From NCBI GenBank assembly GCA_036403235.1, contig DASWRI010000053.1, positions 13,505 through 77,504 on the forward strand: 64,000 nt of DNA. Reading direction: 5' to 3'. Within the stretch, counting starts at the first letter, position 1; the number at the start of each line of letters is the position of its first letter. This document shows, piece after piece, positions 41,488-51,022 of this stretch. This DNA is from JBGTFE01 sp036403235. GTDB taxonomy: Bacteria > Acidobacteriota > Blastocatellia > Pyrinomonadales > Pyrinomonadaceae. The position numbers and the translations under genes are program-made. The notes beneath the pieces are model-generated. The model was not told the DNA's origin and did not search any database. It saw nothing but the letters and a program-made list of their open reading frames with translations.

Positions 41488-43536
41488 ATGCAAAGTCCGA
41501 AAAAATTCACAAATAATTTAATCAATGAGACGAGTCCTTATCTGCTTCAGCACGCGCATAATCCGGTCGATTGGTTCGCGTGGGGCGAAGAAGCGTTTGC
41601 CAAGGCGCGCGCGGAAGACAAGCCCGTTCTGGTCAGCATCGGCTATTCGGCGTGCCACTGGTGTCACGTGATGGAGCACGAATCGTTTGAGGACGAGGCG
41701 ACGGCGCGGATTATGAACGAGCATTTCGTCAGCATCAAGGTCGATATGGAAGAGCGTCCCGACGTCGACCGGATTTATATGGATTTCGTGCAGATTACGA
41801 CCGGGCGCGGCGGCTGGCCGCTGAACGTTTTTTTAACGCCCGAAAAATTGCCGTTTTTCGGCGGAACTTATTTTCCGCCGGACAGGCGTTACAATATGCC
41901 GAGCTTTCAGCAGGTTTTATTGAGCATCGACGAAGCCTGGCGCGACCGGCGCGACGAGCTTCTGCATTCGGCAAACGACATTTTGGGCGAGATGCGGCGC
42001 ATCGGGCTCGCCGAATTTTCGCCCGCCGGATTAAGTTTAGACCAGCTCGACGCGGCTTTTGAAAGCTTTACGAAAAGTTTCGATAAAACGAACGGCGGTT
42101 TCGGCGGCGCGCCGAAGTTTCCGGCGTCGATGTCGCTGGAATTTCTGCTTCGCTATTACAAGCGCACAAAAACGGAAACGGCGCTCGAAATCGTCAAAAA
42201 GACGTGCGACCAGATGGCGCACGGCGGAATCTACGACCAGCTCGGCGGCGGTTTTCACCGATACGCCGTCGACGCCGTCTGGCTCGTGCCGCATTTTGAA
42301 AAAATGCTCTACGACAACGCGCAGCTGATACGCGTCTACCTCCATCTTTTTCAAATCACGAAAGACGAGTTTTACAGGCGCATCGCCGAGGAAACGCTCG
42401 AATATGTGAAAAGGGAAATGCTCGACGCGAAAGGCGGGTTTTATTCGACGCAGGACGCCGATTCAGAAGGCGTCGAAGGCAAATTCTTTGTCTGGACGCC
42501 CTCGGAAATCGAAGAAATCCTCGGCGGGGAAGACGCGCGGATTTTTAATTTTTATTACGACGCCTCGGAAGAGGGAAATTTTGAAGAGCGAAATATCTTA
42601 AACGTCAATTACACGATTGCCGCGACCGCAAAGGCTTTGAAAATCAGCGAGGAAAAGCTCGCGGAAGTCTTGGAGCGCGGAAGACAGATGCTTTTTGAAG
42701 AGCGCGAAAAACGCATCAAGCCATTCCGCGACGAGAAGATTTTAACCGCCTGGAACGGTTTGATGCTGGCGGCTTTCGCTGAAGCGAGCGCAATTTTGGA
42801 GAATCCCGATTATCTCGAAATCGCAGCGAAAAACGCGGATTTTATTTTGGAAAATCTGCAAAAAGACGGCTATCTGCTGCGAACGTGGAAAGACGGACGC
42901 GCAAAATTAAACGCTTATCTCGAAGATTACGCCAATTTTGCCGACGGCCTGACCGAGCTTTACCAGGTTTCGGGCGAAACGAAATATCTGCGCGAAGCCA
43001 AACGCCTGGCCGATTTGATGATTACCGAATTTTGGGACGCAGATTCGGGCGCGTTTTATTTTACGGCGAACAATCACGAAGAGCTGCTTATTCGCACTAA
43101 AGATTTTTACGACAACGCGACGCCTTCGGGCAACTCGGCGGCGGCGGACGTTTTGCTGAAGCTCGCAAAGCTCGTCGGCGAAGAGCGTTACGAAAAATTC
43201 GCCGTCACGATTTTGCGCCTCGTCGCGCCGCAGATTCGGCGCTATCCGCAGGGTTACGGGCGCATTTTATCGACACTTGAGTTTTATCTTACTCCGGCGA
43301 AGGAAATCGTCGTCGTTGGCGAAAAGGGAAACAATCTCGAAAGCGAAATCTGGCGCGAATTTCTGCCCGAAAAAATCGTCGTTTTATCGGAAAACGCCGA
43401 AATCGATGCGGATTTGATTCCGCTTCTGCGCGAGAGACGAATGATTGACGATAAACCGACCGCCTACGTCTGCGAAAATTTCGCCTGTCAAACGCCTGTT
43501 GTTTCAGTCGCGGATTTGAAGAATCAATTATCCTGA
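41488..43536 (+). CDS. DUF255 thioredoxin-like protein (YyaL family)
   Basis: 682 residues. The N-terminal 160 residues are the DUF255 thioredoxin-like domain (NETSPYLLQHAHNPVDWF, then CHWC at 56-59). The rest is an alpha/alpha toroid resembling N-acylglucosamine 2-epimerase or glycosidase folds (GGFHRYAVDAVWLVPHFEK, then DAEGVEGKFFVWTP-like DSEGVEGKFFVWTP). Family members are conserved from bacteria to animals without a settled reaction. No signal peptide. Monocistronic between a divergent promoter region and a terminator. Confidence 0.88.
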   Translation: MQSPKKFTNNLINETSPYLLQHAHNPVDWFAWGEEAFAKARAEDKPVLVSIGYSACHWCHVMEHESFEDEATARIMNEHFVSIKVDMEERPDVDRIYMDFVQITTGRGGWPLNVFLTPEKLPFFGGTYFPPDRRYNMPSFQQVLLSIDEAWRDRRDELLHSANDILGEMRRIGLAEFSPAGLSLDQLDAAFESFTKSFDKTNGGFGGAPKFPASMSLEFLLRYYKRTKTETALEIVKKTCDQMAHGGIYDQLGGGFHRYAVDAVWLVPHFEKMLYDNAQLIRVYLHLFQITKDEFYRRIAEETLEYVKREMLDAKGGFYSTQDADSEGVEGKFFVWTPSEIEEILGGEDARIFNFYYDASEEGNFEERNILNVNYTIAATAKALKISEEKLAEVLERGRQMLFEEREKRIKPFRDEKILTAWNGLMLAAFAEASAILENPDYLEIAAKNADFILENLQKDGYLLRTWKDGRAKLNAYLEDYANFADGLTELYQVSGETKYLREAKRLADLMITEFWDADSGAFYFTANNHEELLIRTKDFYDNATPSGNSAAADVLLKLAKLVGEERYEKFAVTILRLVAPQIRRYPQGYGRILSTLEFYLTPAKEIVVVGEKGNNLESEIWREFLPEKIVVLSENAEIDADLIPLLRERRMIDDKPTAYVCENFACQTPVVSVADLKNQLS

Positions 43537-43557
43537 CGCCAAATTAACATTCAAAAC

Positions 43558-43596
43558 AAAAAGCACGTTATTCGAAAATAACGTGCTTTTTTATTT
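43558..43596 (+). terminator. Rho-independent terminator
   Basis: 15-base arms (43558-43572 / 43577-43591; AAGCACGTTATT / AATAACGTGCTT) with a 4-base loop and T-rich tail follow the DUF255 gene. Confidence 0.87.
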
Positions 43597-43614
43597 AATC
43601 CGTATGAAAATTAC

Positions 43615-43899
43615 TTACGGTTTTTTCTCCATTTTGTTTGCTTCGTTGGCAATTTTATTTGCTTCGTTAGCGATTTTGTTGGCTGAATTAGCAATATTGG
43701 AAGTGCTTCCATTGCCGTTGGTGCTATTTCCGGTGCTCATCGGGGTCGACATCGGGGTTGATGAACTCATCGGCGACGATGTCGTGTTCATATTTTTGTT
43801 CATGTTGCCGTTGCCGTTATTGGCAGCCGGTTCACCCGGACAAGCAGCACTGATGATTCCTAAAGCTAAAACTGCTGAAAGAGCTAAAGTCTTTTTCAT
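43615..43899 (-). CDS. Small Asn/Ser/Met-rich exported or lipoprotein-like protein
   Basis: 94 residues. A signal-like N-terminus leads to ISAACPGE; the Cys could be lipidated, although Ser rather than Leu sits at -3 of the lipobox. The middle is low-complexity (NGNGNMNKNMN, then SSSTPMSTPMSTGN). The C-terminus has an alanine/asparagine repeat (NKIANEANKIANEANK) likely to form a helix. AGGAG lies 12 bases before the ATG. No function assigned. Confidence 0.65.
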   Translation of the reverse strand: MKKTLALSAVLALGIISAACPGEPAANNGNGNMNKNMNTTSSPMSSSTPMSTPMSTGNSTNGNGSTSNIANSANKIANEANKIANEANKMEKKP

Positions 43900-44148
43900 T
43901 TAATTTAAATTCTCCTGTCTTCTTCAAAGATTAATTATATTTGCAACTGTATTTATACAGCCGTGTTCCCTAAATTAATTTTCAAACTTTTGATTGAAAG
44001 TAATTATGGAACATTGGACAATATAAAGACCTAAGTTGGCGAAGTCAACTCCAAACTCGCGAAAAAAATCATTTTTCGAAACTTTTTTTGTAAATTTTTT
44101 GCCCGAAATTTTTCAAAAAACGCTTTCGGCGGCCAATAAAAAGAAGTA

Positions 44149-44177
44149 TTGACTTCCTTTCGCGCGAAAAGTTATCT
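44149..44177 (+). promoter_or_regulatory. Likely sigma-70 promoter of the GGDEF gene
   Basis: TTGACT (44149-44154), 17 bases, then TTATCT (44172-44177), about 65 bases upstream of the start. The remainder of the 43900-44243 gap shows no ORF or strong structure. Confidence 0.5.
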
Positions 44178-44243
44178 TTAAAGCAGGGAGATTTTTCTCT
44201 GAAACTCAACTTTCCAGCCGTCCTCAAAGCACTTTCCGAATTT

Positions 44244-45536
44244 ATGAAAACCTCGAAAAAGCCGAAAATATCAGATAATCCGTCGAATTTTTTCGCGCCC
44301 GCCAATCTCATTTTGCCCGCTTTTTCGCTGGCCGCTCTGGCCGTCACTTTTTTTGTTTCGATTTCCGCGCTCGCGTTTGAAATTAAAGTCAAAGGCTTTC
44401 TCACCGTCATCGTTTTTTATCTTTTATTTTGCGCCGCCTTTTATTTTTTCCAGAAGCGAAAGATTGATTTTGACTTTGCCGAAAGCGAGGCTGAAGATTC
44501 GATTTTTAACGAAGACGTCGAGCGCCAGCTCCTCGCGCTCGAAGAAGCGAGCCAGTTTTTCGGCGCGTCGCTCAAACCGGCCGATATGTTTCGGCTGGTC
44601 GCGAGCCGCGTCAATGAAATGATTCCGTTTGCCTCGGCCGCGCTTTTTCGCGCGCAGGACGACGGGCGCGGTCTGAAGGCCATCGGCGCTTGCGGCGAAA
44701 ACGCGCGCGCGCTGATAAATCTCGAAATAAAGTCGCTGAAAGGCCTTTCCGGCAAAACGTTTCTCAGCCGTCAGATTCAAAGAGACGAAAATCTTGAGCT
44801 CGAAAAAAACGTAATTCCGCCCGAAACTCTGAAAAATTTGGAATCGGCGATGGCCGCGCCGCTTTTTCGTAACGGAAACGCCGCTTTCGCCGTCCTTGTA
44901 CTATACGGCGATGCCGAACGGCGATTCGATGCGGCCGCCGACGTGCTGTTGGAAGCGATTGCGGAAAGAATCGCGCCGCTTTTTTTAAGCTCGATAGCTT
45001 TCGAGCAGAGTCTTTCCAGCGCTTTGACCGACGCTTTGACGAATCTGCCGAACGAGCGCGCGTTTTATTTGATTCTGGAAAATCAGATGGCCGAATCGCA
45101 ACGCCAGCGCGACCAGAGACCTTTGACAATTTTAACCGTTGACGCGAAAAAATTTGCCGAGCTGAATCAAAGATTCGGACACGCGACGGGCGACCGGATT
45201 CTCGCCTTTGCCGCCGAAAACATCAAGGCGCAGCTCAGAAAGATGGATTTTCTGTCGCGCTCGTCGAGCGATGAGTTTTTAATCGTCCTGCCGACGGCTT
45301 CCGAATCAATCGCCGCGGAAATCGTCGAGCGCATCGAAAAAGCTTTCCGGGAAAATCCGTTTGAAATCGAAGGCGGCGAGACAATTTATCTCGAATTCAA
45401 TTTCGGCGCGGCGACTTATCTTCGCGACGGCGAAACGGCGCAGCAGCTTTTGCAAAACGCGCGCCTCAGAAAACAGGAAGCAAAACCCGGCGCGGGCCGC
45501 AAAATTTTAAGATTTCCGCAAGAACTTGTTCAATAG
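44244..45536 (+). CDS. Membrane GAF-GGDEF protein with degenerate active site
   Basis: 430 residues. Two membrane segments (about 20-45 and 50-69), a GAF-like domain (about 95-245) and a GGDEF domain (about 258-425) with DALTNLPNERAF and FGHATGDRIL. The signature loop reads SSDEF (341-345) instead of GGDEF, and the helix-strand before it ends TVDAKKF. Loss of both glycines normally abolishes diguanylate cyclase activity, so a c-di-GMP or GTP sensing role, or none, is more likely. Probably monocistronic. Confidence 0.82.
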   Translation: MKTSKKPKISDNPSNFFAPANLILPAFSLAALAVTFFVSISALAFEIKVKGFLTVIVFYLLFCAAFYFFQKRKIDFDFAESEAEDSIFNEDVERQLLALEEASQFFGASLKPADMFRLVASRVNEMIPFASAALFRAQDDGRGLKAIGACGENARALINLEIKSLKGLSGKTFLSRQIQRDENLELEKNVIPPETLKNLESAMAAPLFRNGNAAFAVLVLYGDAERRFDAAADVLLEAIAERIAPLFLSSIAFEQSLSSALTDALTNLPNERAFYLILENQMAESQRQRDQRPLTILTVDAKKFAELNQRFGHATGDRILAFAAENIKAQLRKMDFLSRSSSDEFLIVLPTASESIAAEIVERIEKAFRENPFEIEGGETIYLEFNFGAATYLRDGETAQQLLQNARLRKQEAKPGAGRKILRFPQELVQ

Positions 45537-45557
45537 ATAAAATTTGTTGTATAAAAT

Positions 45558-45614
45558 AAGACGCCTGCCGGTTAACTTTTCGTCGAAAATCGACGTCTAT
45601 AACGGCAGCGTCTT
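45558..45614 (+). terminator. Cruciform-like hairpin after GGDEF gene
   Basis: AAGACGC (45558-45564) and the following TGCCG pair with CGGCA and GCGTCTT (to 45614), with a nested CGTCG/CGACG stem. It is followed by TTACTTT. Confidence 0.55.
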
Positions 45615-45712
45615 TACTTTGATTTAACAAAATATTTACAAATCAAAACTAAACTTTTTGACCGCGTCTGCGTTATATAAAACAGCAGTTTTGTAAATTC
45701 GGATATAACTTT

Positions 45713-48496
45713 ATGCTTTCAGGCAAAAAACTCGGGCGTTACAATATTCGCGAAAAAATCGGCTCCGGCGGAATGGGCGAAGTCTATCTGGCGACCGACG
45801 AAAAGCTCAACCGGAGCGTCGCGCTCAAAGTTTTGCTGCCCGAATTCTGCTGCGACGCCGAGCGCGTCGAGCGTTTCAAGCTCGAAGCCCGCGCCGCTTC
45901 CGCTCTGAATCATCCGAATATCATCACGATTCACGAAATCGACCAGTTCGACGACCAGCTTTTTATCGCCACCGAGTTTGTCGACGGCGAAACGTTGCGC
46001 GAAAAAATCGAGAAAAGAGAAATCACGTTTTTCGACGCCATACAAATAGCCGAGCAGACGGCCGACGCGCTGGCGGTCGCGCACGAGTCGCACATCATTC
46101 ATCGCGACATCAAGCCGGAAAATATAATGATTCGGCGCGACGGCTACGTCAAGATTCTCGATTTCGGACTGGCCAAGCCGATTATGAATCTGGCGCAGGC
46201 CGGCGCGAGCGCGGAAGACGCGACCATCCAGATGATAAAAACGCAGCCCGGGCTCGTGATGGGCAGCGTGCGCTATATGTCGCCCGAACAGGCGCGCGGA
46301 AAAGACACCGACGAGCGAACGGACGTCTGGAGTCTCGGCGTCGTCTTATACGAAATGCTTTCGGGCGAAAATCCGTTTGACGGCGAAACCGTCAGCGATT
46401 CGCTCGCCGCGCTGATTCACGTCGAGCCGATGCCGCTGGCGGACGTGCCCGAAGAGCTGCAGAGAATTTTGCGCAAAGCGCTGAAAAAGAAAGCGACCGA
46501 GCGTTATCAGAGCATCAAGGATTTTGCGCTCGATTTAAAGGATTTGCGCTCGGAGCTCGAACGCGATTCGGCGGAAAATCGTTTGAGTCATCTGACGAAA
46601 TCGATAAATTTGAATCGTCAGGACACGAGCGAAAACAAAACTTTGATTCACCGCACGCTCTCGGCCGACAACGAAACCGCCGCGTACTGGTCGAAAACGC
46701 GGATTAATACTTCTTCGACCCGAAAACGCCGAAGTTATCTGCCGCTCGGCTTAATCGCTCTGGCGCTGATTCTGGCTTTGACGGCGTGGCACGTGCTGCC
46801 GAAAATAATCGGAAACGGCGCGCCGAAGTTTCAATCGATTCAGGTTGACCAGCTGACCAATCAGGGAAATTCGTTTTTATCGTCGATTTCGCCCGAAGGA
46901 AAGCTGCTCGCGTTCGTCAACGTGCAGGACGGAAAACAAAGTCTGGTCGTTCGGCAGATTGCCGCCGAAGGCAATATCGAAATCGTTCCGCCGACTTTTC
47001 AGGAAATTATGGCGCCGACCTTTACGCCCGACGGAAGCCATATTTACTACGTTACAGTCGATAAAGGCATCGGGACGCTTTACCAAATTCCGTCGCTCGG
47101 CAAGGAAAGCAAAAAACTTCTGATTGACGTCGATTCGCCCGTCACATTTTCGCCGGACGGAAAAAGATTCGCTTTTTTCCGCCACAATCCGACCGAAGGC
47201 GGCGATACGATTTTCATTGCCAACGCCGACGGGACGAATTTAGGGCCGTTTCTGCAGACGAAAGAAGCCGGTTACGACAAATTTACGGCCGTCGCCTGGT
47301 CTTCGGACGGCGAGCGAATTCTGGTCGGCGTGATGAAGCTCGGCAGCGAGCAGGTGCAGAAAATGAGACTTGCGACCGTCTCGGTCAAAGACCGGAAGCT
47401 GGAGCTTCTCGGCGAAAACGCGTGGTATAAAGCCAGCAGCTTTCAATGGCTGAAAGACAATTCGGGCTTTATCTTCGCCGGTCGTGCAAATTCCGAAGGG
47501 ACGACGCAAATCTGGTTTCAGCCGTATCCGGCGGGCGAGCTCAAACAAATTACAAACGACACGAGCGATTACGCGTCAGTCAGTGCGTCCGACGACGGAA
47601 ACACGATGGTGGCGACGAAATACGACACGATTTCGAGCATCTGGTCGCTCGCCTCCGGCACGAAGGAGCTCAAACAGGTGGCCGACGAAAGCAAAACTCT
47701 GCTCGGCTTTGAAGGCATGGCGCACACGTCGGACGGCAAGCTTTTGTATTCGAGAAAAATCGGCAAGGAAGTAAATATTTTTGCTTTGAACGAAAGCGAC
47801 CGCAGCGAAAAACAACTGACCAAAGACGGCGGAAATAATTTTTACCCGTTCGCCTCGCCCGACGGAAAATATATCGTTTTCACGTCGAACCGAAACGGCG
47901 CGTATTCGCTCTGGCGAATGGACGCGGACGGCAAAAATCCGTTTCAGCTGACAAATTTTCCCGACGGGATGGACGGCGACCCGCAGATTTTGAGCGACAA
48001 CGAAACGGTTTTGTTTTTCCGGCAGAAAAACGACGGCAGCCGCGCGACGATTATGAAAGCTTCGCTGAACGGCGGCGAAGCCGTTCCCGCCCTGCCCGAA
48101 AGTCAGGCGACGAATCTCGCTCCGCGCGTTTCGGCCGATGGCAAACAGCTTGCATACGTCTCGTTTATATACGACAGCAAGACTTCGGATTTCGCGTCTT
48201 CGATAAAAATTGCCGCCTTCGACGGAAACAAAATCGTCGAAACCGGCAAACAGGTGAAAAGAGAATTTCCGAATAATTTTCAATGGTCGCCCGACGGAAA
48301 ATCGATAACTTATGTCAACAAAGCCGGAATCGACAACATCTGGAATCTTTCGGTCGGCGACGGCAAGGAATCTCCTTTGACCGATTTCAAATCCGGCAAT
48401 ATTCCTTTCTTCTTATGGTCGCACGACGGCAAGCGCCTCTTTATCATTCGCAGCATCGTCAACAGCGATTTGATTTTAATAAAAAACAAAAATTAA
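45713..48496 (+). CDS. Membrane Ser/Thr protein kinase with TolB-like propeller
   Basis: 927 residues. Kinase domain 9-285: glycine loop GSGGMGEV (17-24), Lys 39 in VALK, HRDIKPEN (130-137) and DFG (150-152). A juxtamembrane region rich in Ser/Thr/Arg, one membrane helix (about 343-361), then a WD40/TolB-like beta-propeller (repeats such as FSPDGKRFAFFR, ASPDGKYIVFTSNR and WSPDGKSITYVN), which would lie outside the cytoplasm. This Hanks-type architecture is typical of Acidobacteria. It would phosphorylate cytoplasmic targets in answer to an external cue; targets unknown. Confidence 0.93.
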   Translation: MLSGKKLGRYNIREKIGSGGMGEVYLATDEKLNRSVALKVLLPEFCCDAERVERFKLEARAASALNHPNIITIHEIDQFDDQLFIATEFVDGETLREKIEKREITFFDAIQIAEQTADALAVAHESHIIHRDIKPENIMIRRDGYVKILDFGLAKPIMNLAQAGASAEDATIQMIKTQPGLVMGSVRYMSPEQARGKDTDERTDVWSLGVVLYEMLSGENPFDGETVSDSLAALIHVEPMPLADVPEELQRILRKALKKKATERYQSIKDFALDLKDLRSELERDSAENRLSHLTKSINLNRQDTSENKTLIHRTLSADNETAAYWSKTRINTSSTRKRRSYLPLGLIALALILALTAWHVLPKIIGNGAPKFQSIQVDQLTNQGNSFLSSISPEGKLLAFVNVQDGKQSLVVRQIAAEGNIEIVPPTFQEIMAPTFTPDGSHIYYVTVDKGIGTLYQIPSLGKESKKLLIDVDSPVTFSPDGKRFAFFRHNPTEGGDTIFIANADGTNLGPFLQTKEAGYDKFTAVAWSSDGERILVGVMKLGSEQVQKMRLATVSVKDRKLELLGENAWYKASSFQWLKDNSGFIFAGRANSEGTTQIWFQPYPAGELKQITNDTSDYASVSASDDGNTMVATKYDTISSIWSLASGTKELKQVADESKTLLGFEGMAHTSDGKLLYSRKIGKEVNIFALNESDRSEKQLTKDGGNNFYPFASPDGKYIVFTSNRNGAYSLWRMDADGKNPFQLTNFPDGMDGDPQILSDNETVLFFRQKNDGSRATIMKASLNGGEAVPALPESQATNLAPRVSADGKQLAYVSFIYDSKTSDFASSIKIAAFDGNKIVETGKQVKREFPNNFQWSPDGKSITYVNKAGIDNIWNLSVGDGKESPLTDFKSGNIPFFLWSHDGKRLFIIRSIVNSDLILIKNKN

Positions 48497-48672
48497 CTAA
48501 AAACTAAAAACTAATTTCAGTTTTCAGCTTATCTAGTTACATTTTGTCGGCGTCGTAACGCGGCGCTTGCGTCCGGTCATGCATCGGTAGAAGTTCGCTT
48601 GTGTTTTGGTAATTTGGATTTCCGCCGGAAAAAGCGGAGAATCAAAGGGCACAAAATTTTACGGAGAAACAA

Positions 48673-50076
48673 ATGGCGACAATTACATTTTACGGCGGCG
48701 TCGGAACGGTCACGGGCTCAAAATATCTTCTCGAAAATCGGGGCAAAAAAGTCCTCGTCGACTGCGGTCTTTTTCAAGGTTTGAAGGAACTGCGCGAGCG
48801 AAACTGGCAAGACCCGCCGTTTAACCCGCGGGAGATTGACGCCGTCATCATCACGCACGCCCACGTCGACCACACCGGCTATCTGCCGAGGCTCGTCAAA
48901 TTGGGCTTTTCGGGAAAAGTTTTCACATCGCGCGCGACCGCCGATTTGTTAAAAATTCTGCTGCCCGATTCGGGCCGTCTGCAGGAAGAAGAAGCCGAGT
49001 TTCGCAACCGCAAAAACTTGACTTCGCACTCGCCCGCCCTGCCGCTTTACGACGAAACGGATGCCAGAGCAGCGCTTGAACTGCTCGAGCCCGTCCCGAA
49101 CAACGGCGAGCCGGTCGACATTTGCGAAGATTTTCGCGCGTCCTTTTACGTCGCCGGACATATTATGGGCGCGAGCCTCGTTCTGGTCGAAATGGACGGC
49201 GCAAAAGACGACGGCAGCCCGGTCAGATTTCTTTTTTCCGGCGATTTGGGGCATTACGACCAGCCGATTATCAAAGACCCGGCAAAACCGGCCGACTGCG
49301 ATTATCTGATGGTCGAATCGACTTACGGCAATCGCCTGCACGGCAATGTCTCTTCCGAAGACCAGATGGCGGAAGTTATCAACGAAGCCGCCCGACGTGA
49401 CGCGACGATTTTGATTCCGGCTTTTGCCGTCGGGCGAACGCAGGAAATTTTATATCTCATTCGCGAGCTTGAAGAGGCAAAAAGAATTCCCGTTTTGCCG
49501 GTCGCCGTCGATTCGCCGATGGCGGCGCAGGCGACGCAGGTTTACAATCGCTGGCAGGAGGAGCACGACGAAGAATACGCTTCGATTTTGATGCAGAAAC
49601 GTCATCCGCTTCGCACCGGCCTTATGACGACGACCTCGACGCGCGAAGAATCGAAACAGTTAAATCGCATGAAAGGCGCGCGAATCATCATCTCGGCTTC
49701 GGGAATGCTCACCGGCGGGCGCGTCATGCATCACGCGATGCGCGTTTTGCCCGACGAGCGCGCGACGATTGTTTTTGTCGGCTACCAGGCGGCGGGAACT
49801 ACCGGACGAAGAGTTCTGGACGGCGAGCCGGAAGTGCGCATTATGAAGGAATGGATTCCGGTGCGCTGCCACGTCGAAAAAATCGAAGGATTTTCCGCGC
49901 ACGCCGACTGGAAAGCCGTTATCCGCTGGCTCGAAGGCTTGCAAACGACGCCGAAAACTGTCTTTACGACGCACGGCGAGCCCGAAGCCGCCCAGGCGAT
50001 GGCCGGGCATATACGCGAAAGATTCGGCTGGAACGTGGTCGTGCCGCAGTATGAGCAAACGGTTACATTAAAGTAA
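48673..50076 (+). CDS. MBL-fold beta-CASP nuclease-like protein
   Basis: 467 residues. HAHVDH (62-67), AGHIMGAS, FSGDLGHYD and the late SAHADW are metallo-beta-lactamase motifs. VAVDSPMA, ISASGMLTGGR and FVGYQAAGTTGR mark the beta-CASP insert of RNA-processing exonucleases (Ysh1/RNase J-like group). It probably cleaves or trims RNA with two zinc ions; substrate not known. GGAG lies 6 bases before ATG 48673. Upstream, 48495-48531 has CTAAAAA-type repeats. Confidence 0.88.
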   Translation: MATITFYGGVGTVTGSKYLLENRGKKVLVDCGLFQGLKELRERNWQDPPFNPREIDAVIITHAHVDHTGYLPRLVKLGFSGKVFTSRATADLLKILLPDSGRLQEEEAEFRNRKNLTSHSPALPLYDETDARAALELLEPVPNNGEPVDICEDFRASFYVAGHIMGASLVLVEMDGAKDDGSPVRFLFSGDLGHYDQPIIKDPAKPADCDYLMVESTYGNRLHGNVSSEDQMAEVINEAARRDATILIPAFAVGRTQEILYLIRELEEAKRIPVLPVAVDSPMAAQATQVYNRWQEEHDEEYASILMQKRHPLRTGLMTTTSTREESKQLNRMKGARIIISASGMLTGGRVMHHAMRVLPDERATIVFVGYQAAGTTGRRVLDGEPEVRIMKEWIPVRCHVEKIEGFSAHADWKAVIRWLEGLQTTPKTVFTTHGEPEAAQAMAGHIRERFGWNVVVPQYEQTVTLK

Positions 50077-50094
50077 AAAAAAACGCAAAATTTG

Positions 50095-50130
50095 AAAGCC
50101 GGGCATGAAGAGTTTCATGCCCGGCTTTTT
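50095..50130 (+). terminator. Rho-independent terminator
   Basis: 14-base perfect arms (50095-50108 / 50115-50128; core GCCGGGCATGA) and a TTTTTT tail follow the beta-CASP gene. Confidence 0.92.
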
Positions 50131-50239
50131 TGTCGGCGAGGCTTATCGAGAAGATTGGATTTTGCCGTGCGGATTTCTTTTGCCGACCGGTTTCACACCC
50201 TGTATGACTTTTTTCTGCAAAACCTTACAGAAAAATTTC

Positions 50240-50268
50240 TTGACGTGCGGAGGATTAGACAATAATAT
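50240..50268 (+). promoter_or_regulatory. Likely promoter of the sigma/CHAT gene cluster
   Basis: TTGACG (50240-50245), 17 bases, TAATAT (50263-50268). It leaves a leader of about 140 bases before the sigma gene that includes a G-rich stretch and a T-run (50360-50368), which could act in attenuation. No other gene is seen in 50131-50417. Confidence 0.55.
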
Positions 50269-50417
50269 GGATTGGTTCAAAAAATAAATTTTTACAAAAA
50301 AGCTTCGGGAGACACATTTTTTCCTGAAATTAGCAGGGGAAGTGGCTCTCTCCGGGCGGTTTTTTTATTTAAATTCGATTTCACCGAACAAGAACAATTA
50401 TTTTTAGTTCTTCCCAT

Positions 50418-50993
50418 ATGGCTAAAGATTCCACCATAACAGAAGAAAATTTCGATGCGCTTCTCAACTGGCTCGACCAAAATCGAGAAGCGGCGGGACA
50501 TAAATACGAAAAAATTCGGCAGCGACTGATAAAAATTTTTGTTTGCCGTGGCTGTTTCGAAGCCGAAGAACTGGCCGATACGACCATCAATCGGGTGATA
50601 AAAAAACTCCCGCAGATAATCGAAAAATATATCGGGGAACCGACGCTTTATTTTTACGGCGTGGCGGACAATATTCATCACGAATGGCTGCGCCAACAAA
50701 AGAAAATCAAACAAATTGAGCTCAAAGAAACGGATTCTTACGTCGAAACCGCGCCTGAATCCGAAGCCGAATACGAATGTCTTGACGATTGTCTGAAAGC
50801 ACTGGCCGTGCCCGAACAAAATCTTATCGTCGATTATTACCGGGAAGAAAAAAAGGCAAAAATCGAGCTGCGCCGCAAATTAGCGTTAAATCTCGGCATC
50901 ACCGTAAATGCTCTGCAGGTCAAAACCTGCCGGATTCGCGCTCAGCTGCAGGAATGCGTGCAGCTTTGCGTCAAATCGAAAAAACAAGACTGA
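50418..50993 (+). CDS. Sigma-70-like (ECF-type) factor
   Basis: 191 residues, no signal or membrane segment. The first 95 residues look like sigma region 2 (KIRQRLIKIFVCRGCFEAEE, then ADTTINRVIKKLPQ), and residues about 125-185 like region 4 (CLKALAVPEQNLIVDYY, then ALNLGITVNALQVKTCRIRAQL), the helix-turn-helix that reads -35 elements. It is divergent from classical ECF factors but of a kind often encoded beside CHAT or TPR proteins in Acidobacteria. The CHAT gene follows after 29 bases. Probably directs RNA polymerase to a small target set, perhaps including this cluster. Confidence 0.78.
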   Translation: MAKDSTITEENFDALLNWLDQNREAAGHKYEKIRQRLIKIFVCRGCFEAEELADTTINRVIKKLPQIIEKYIGEPTLYFYGVADNIHHEWLRQQKKIKQIELKETDSYVETAPESEAEYECLDDCLKALAVPEQNLIVDYYREEKKAKIELRRKLALNLGITVNALQVKTCRIRAQLQECVQLCVKSKKQD

Positions 50994-51022
50994 AAGGTTT
51001 TGACGTTTTTTGTCATAACACT

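Noticed and set aside
50789..51022. Upstream start for the CHAT gene
   Set aside because: It would overlap the sigma gene by about 200 bases in another frame, giving an Arg-rich stretch; ATG 51023 begins the recognisable domain.
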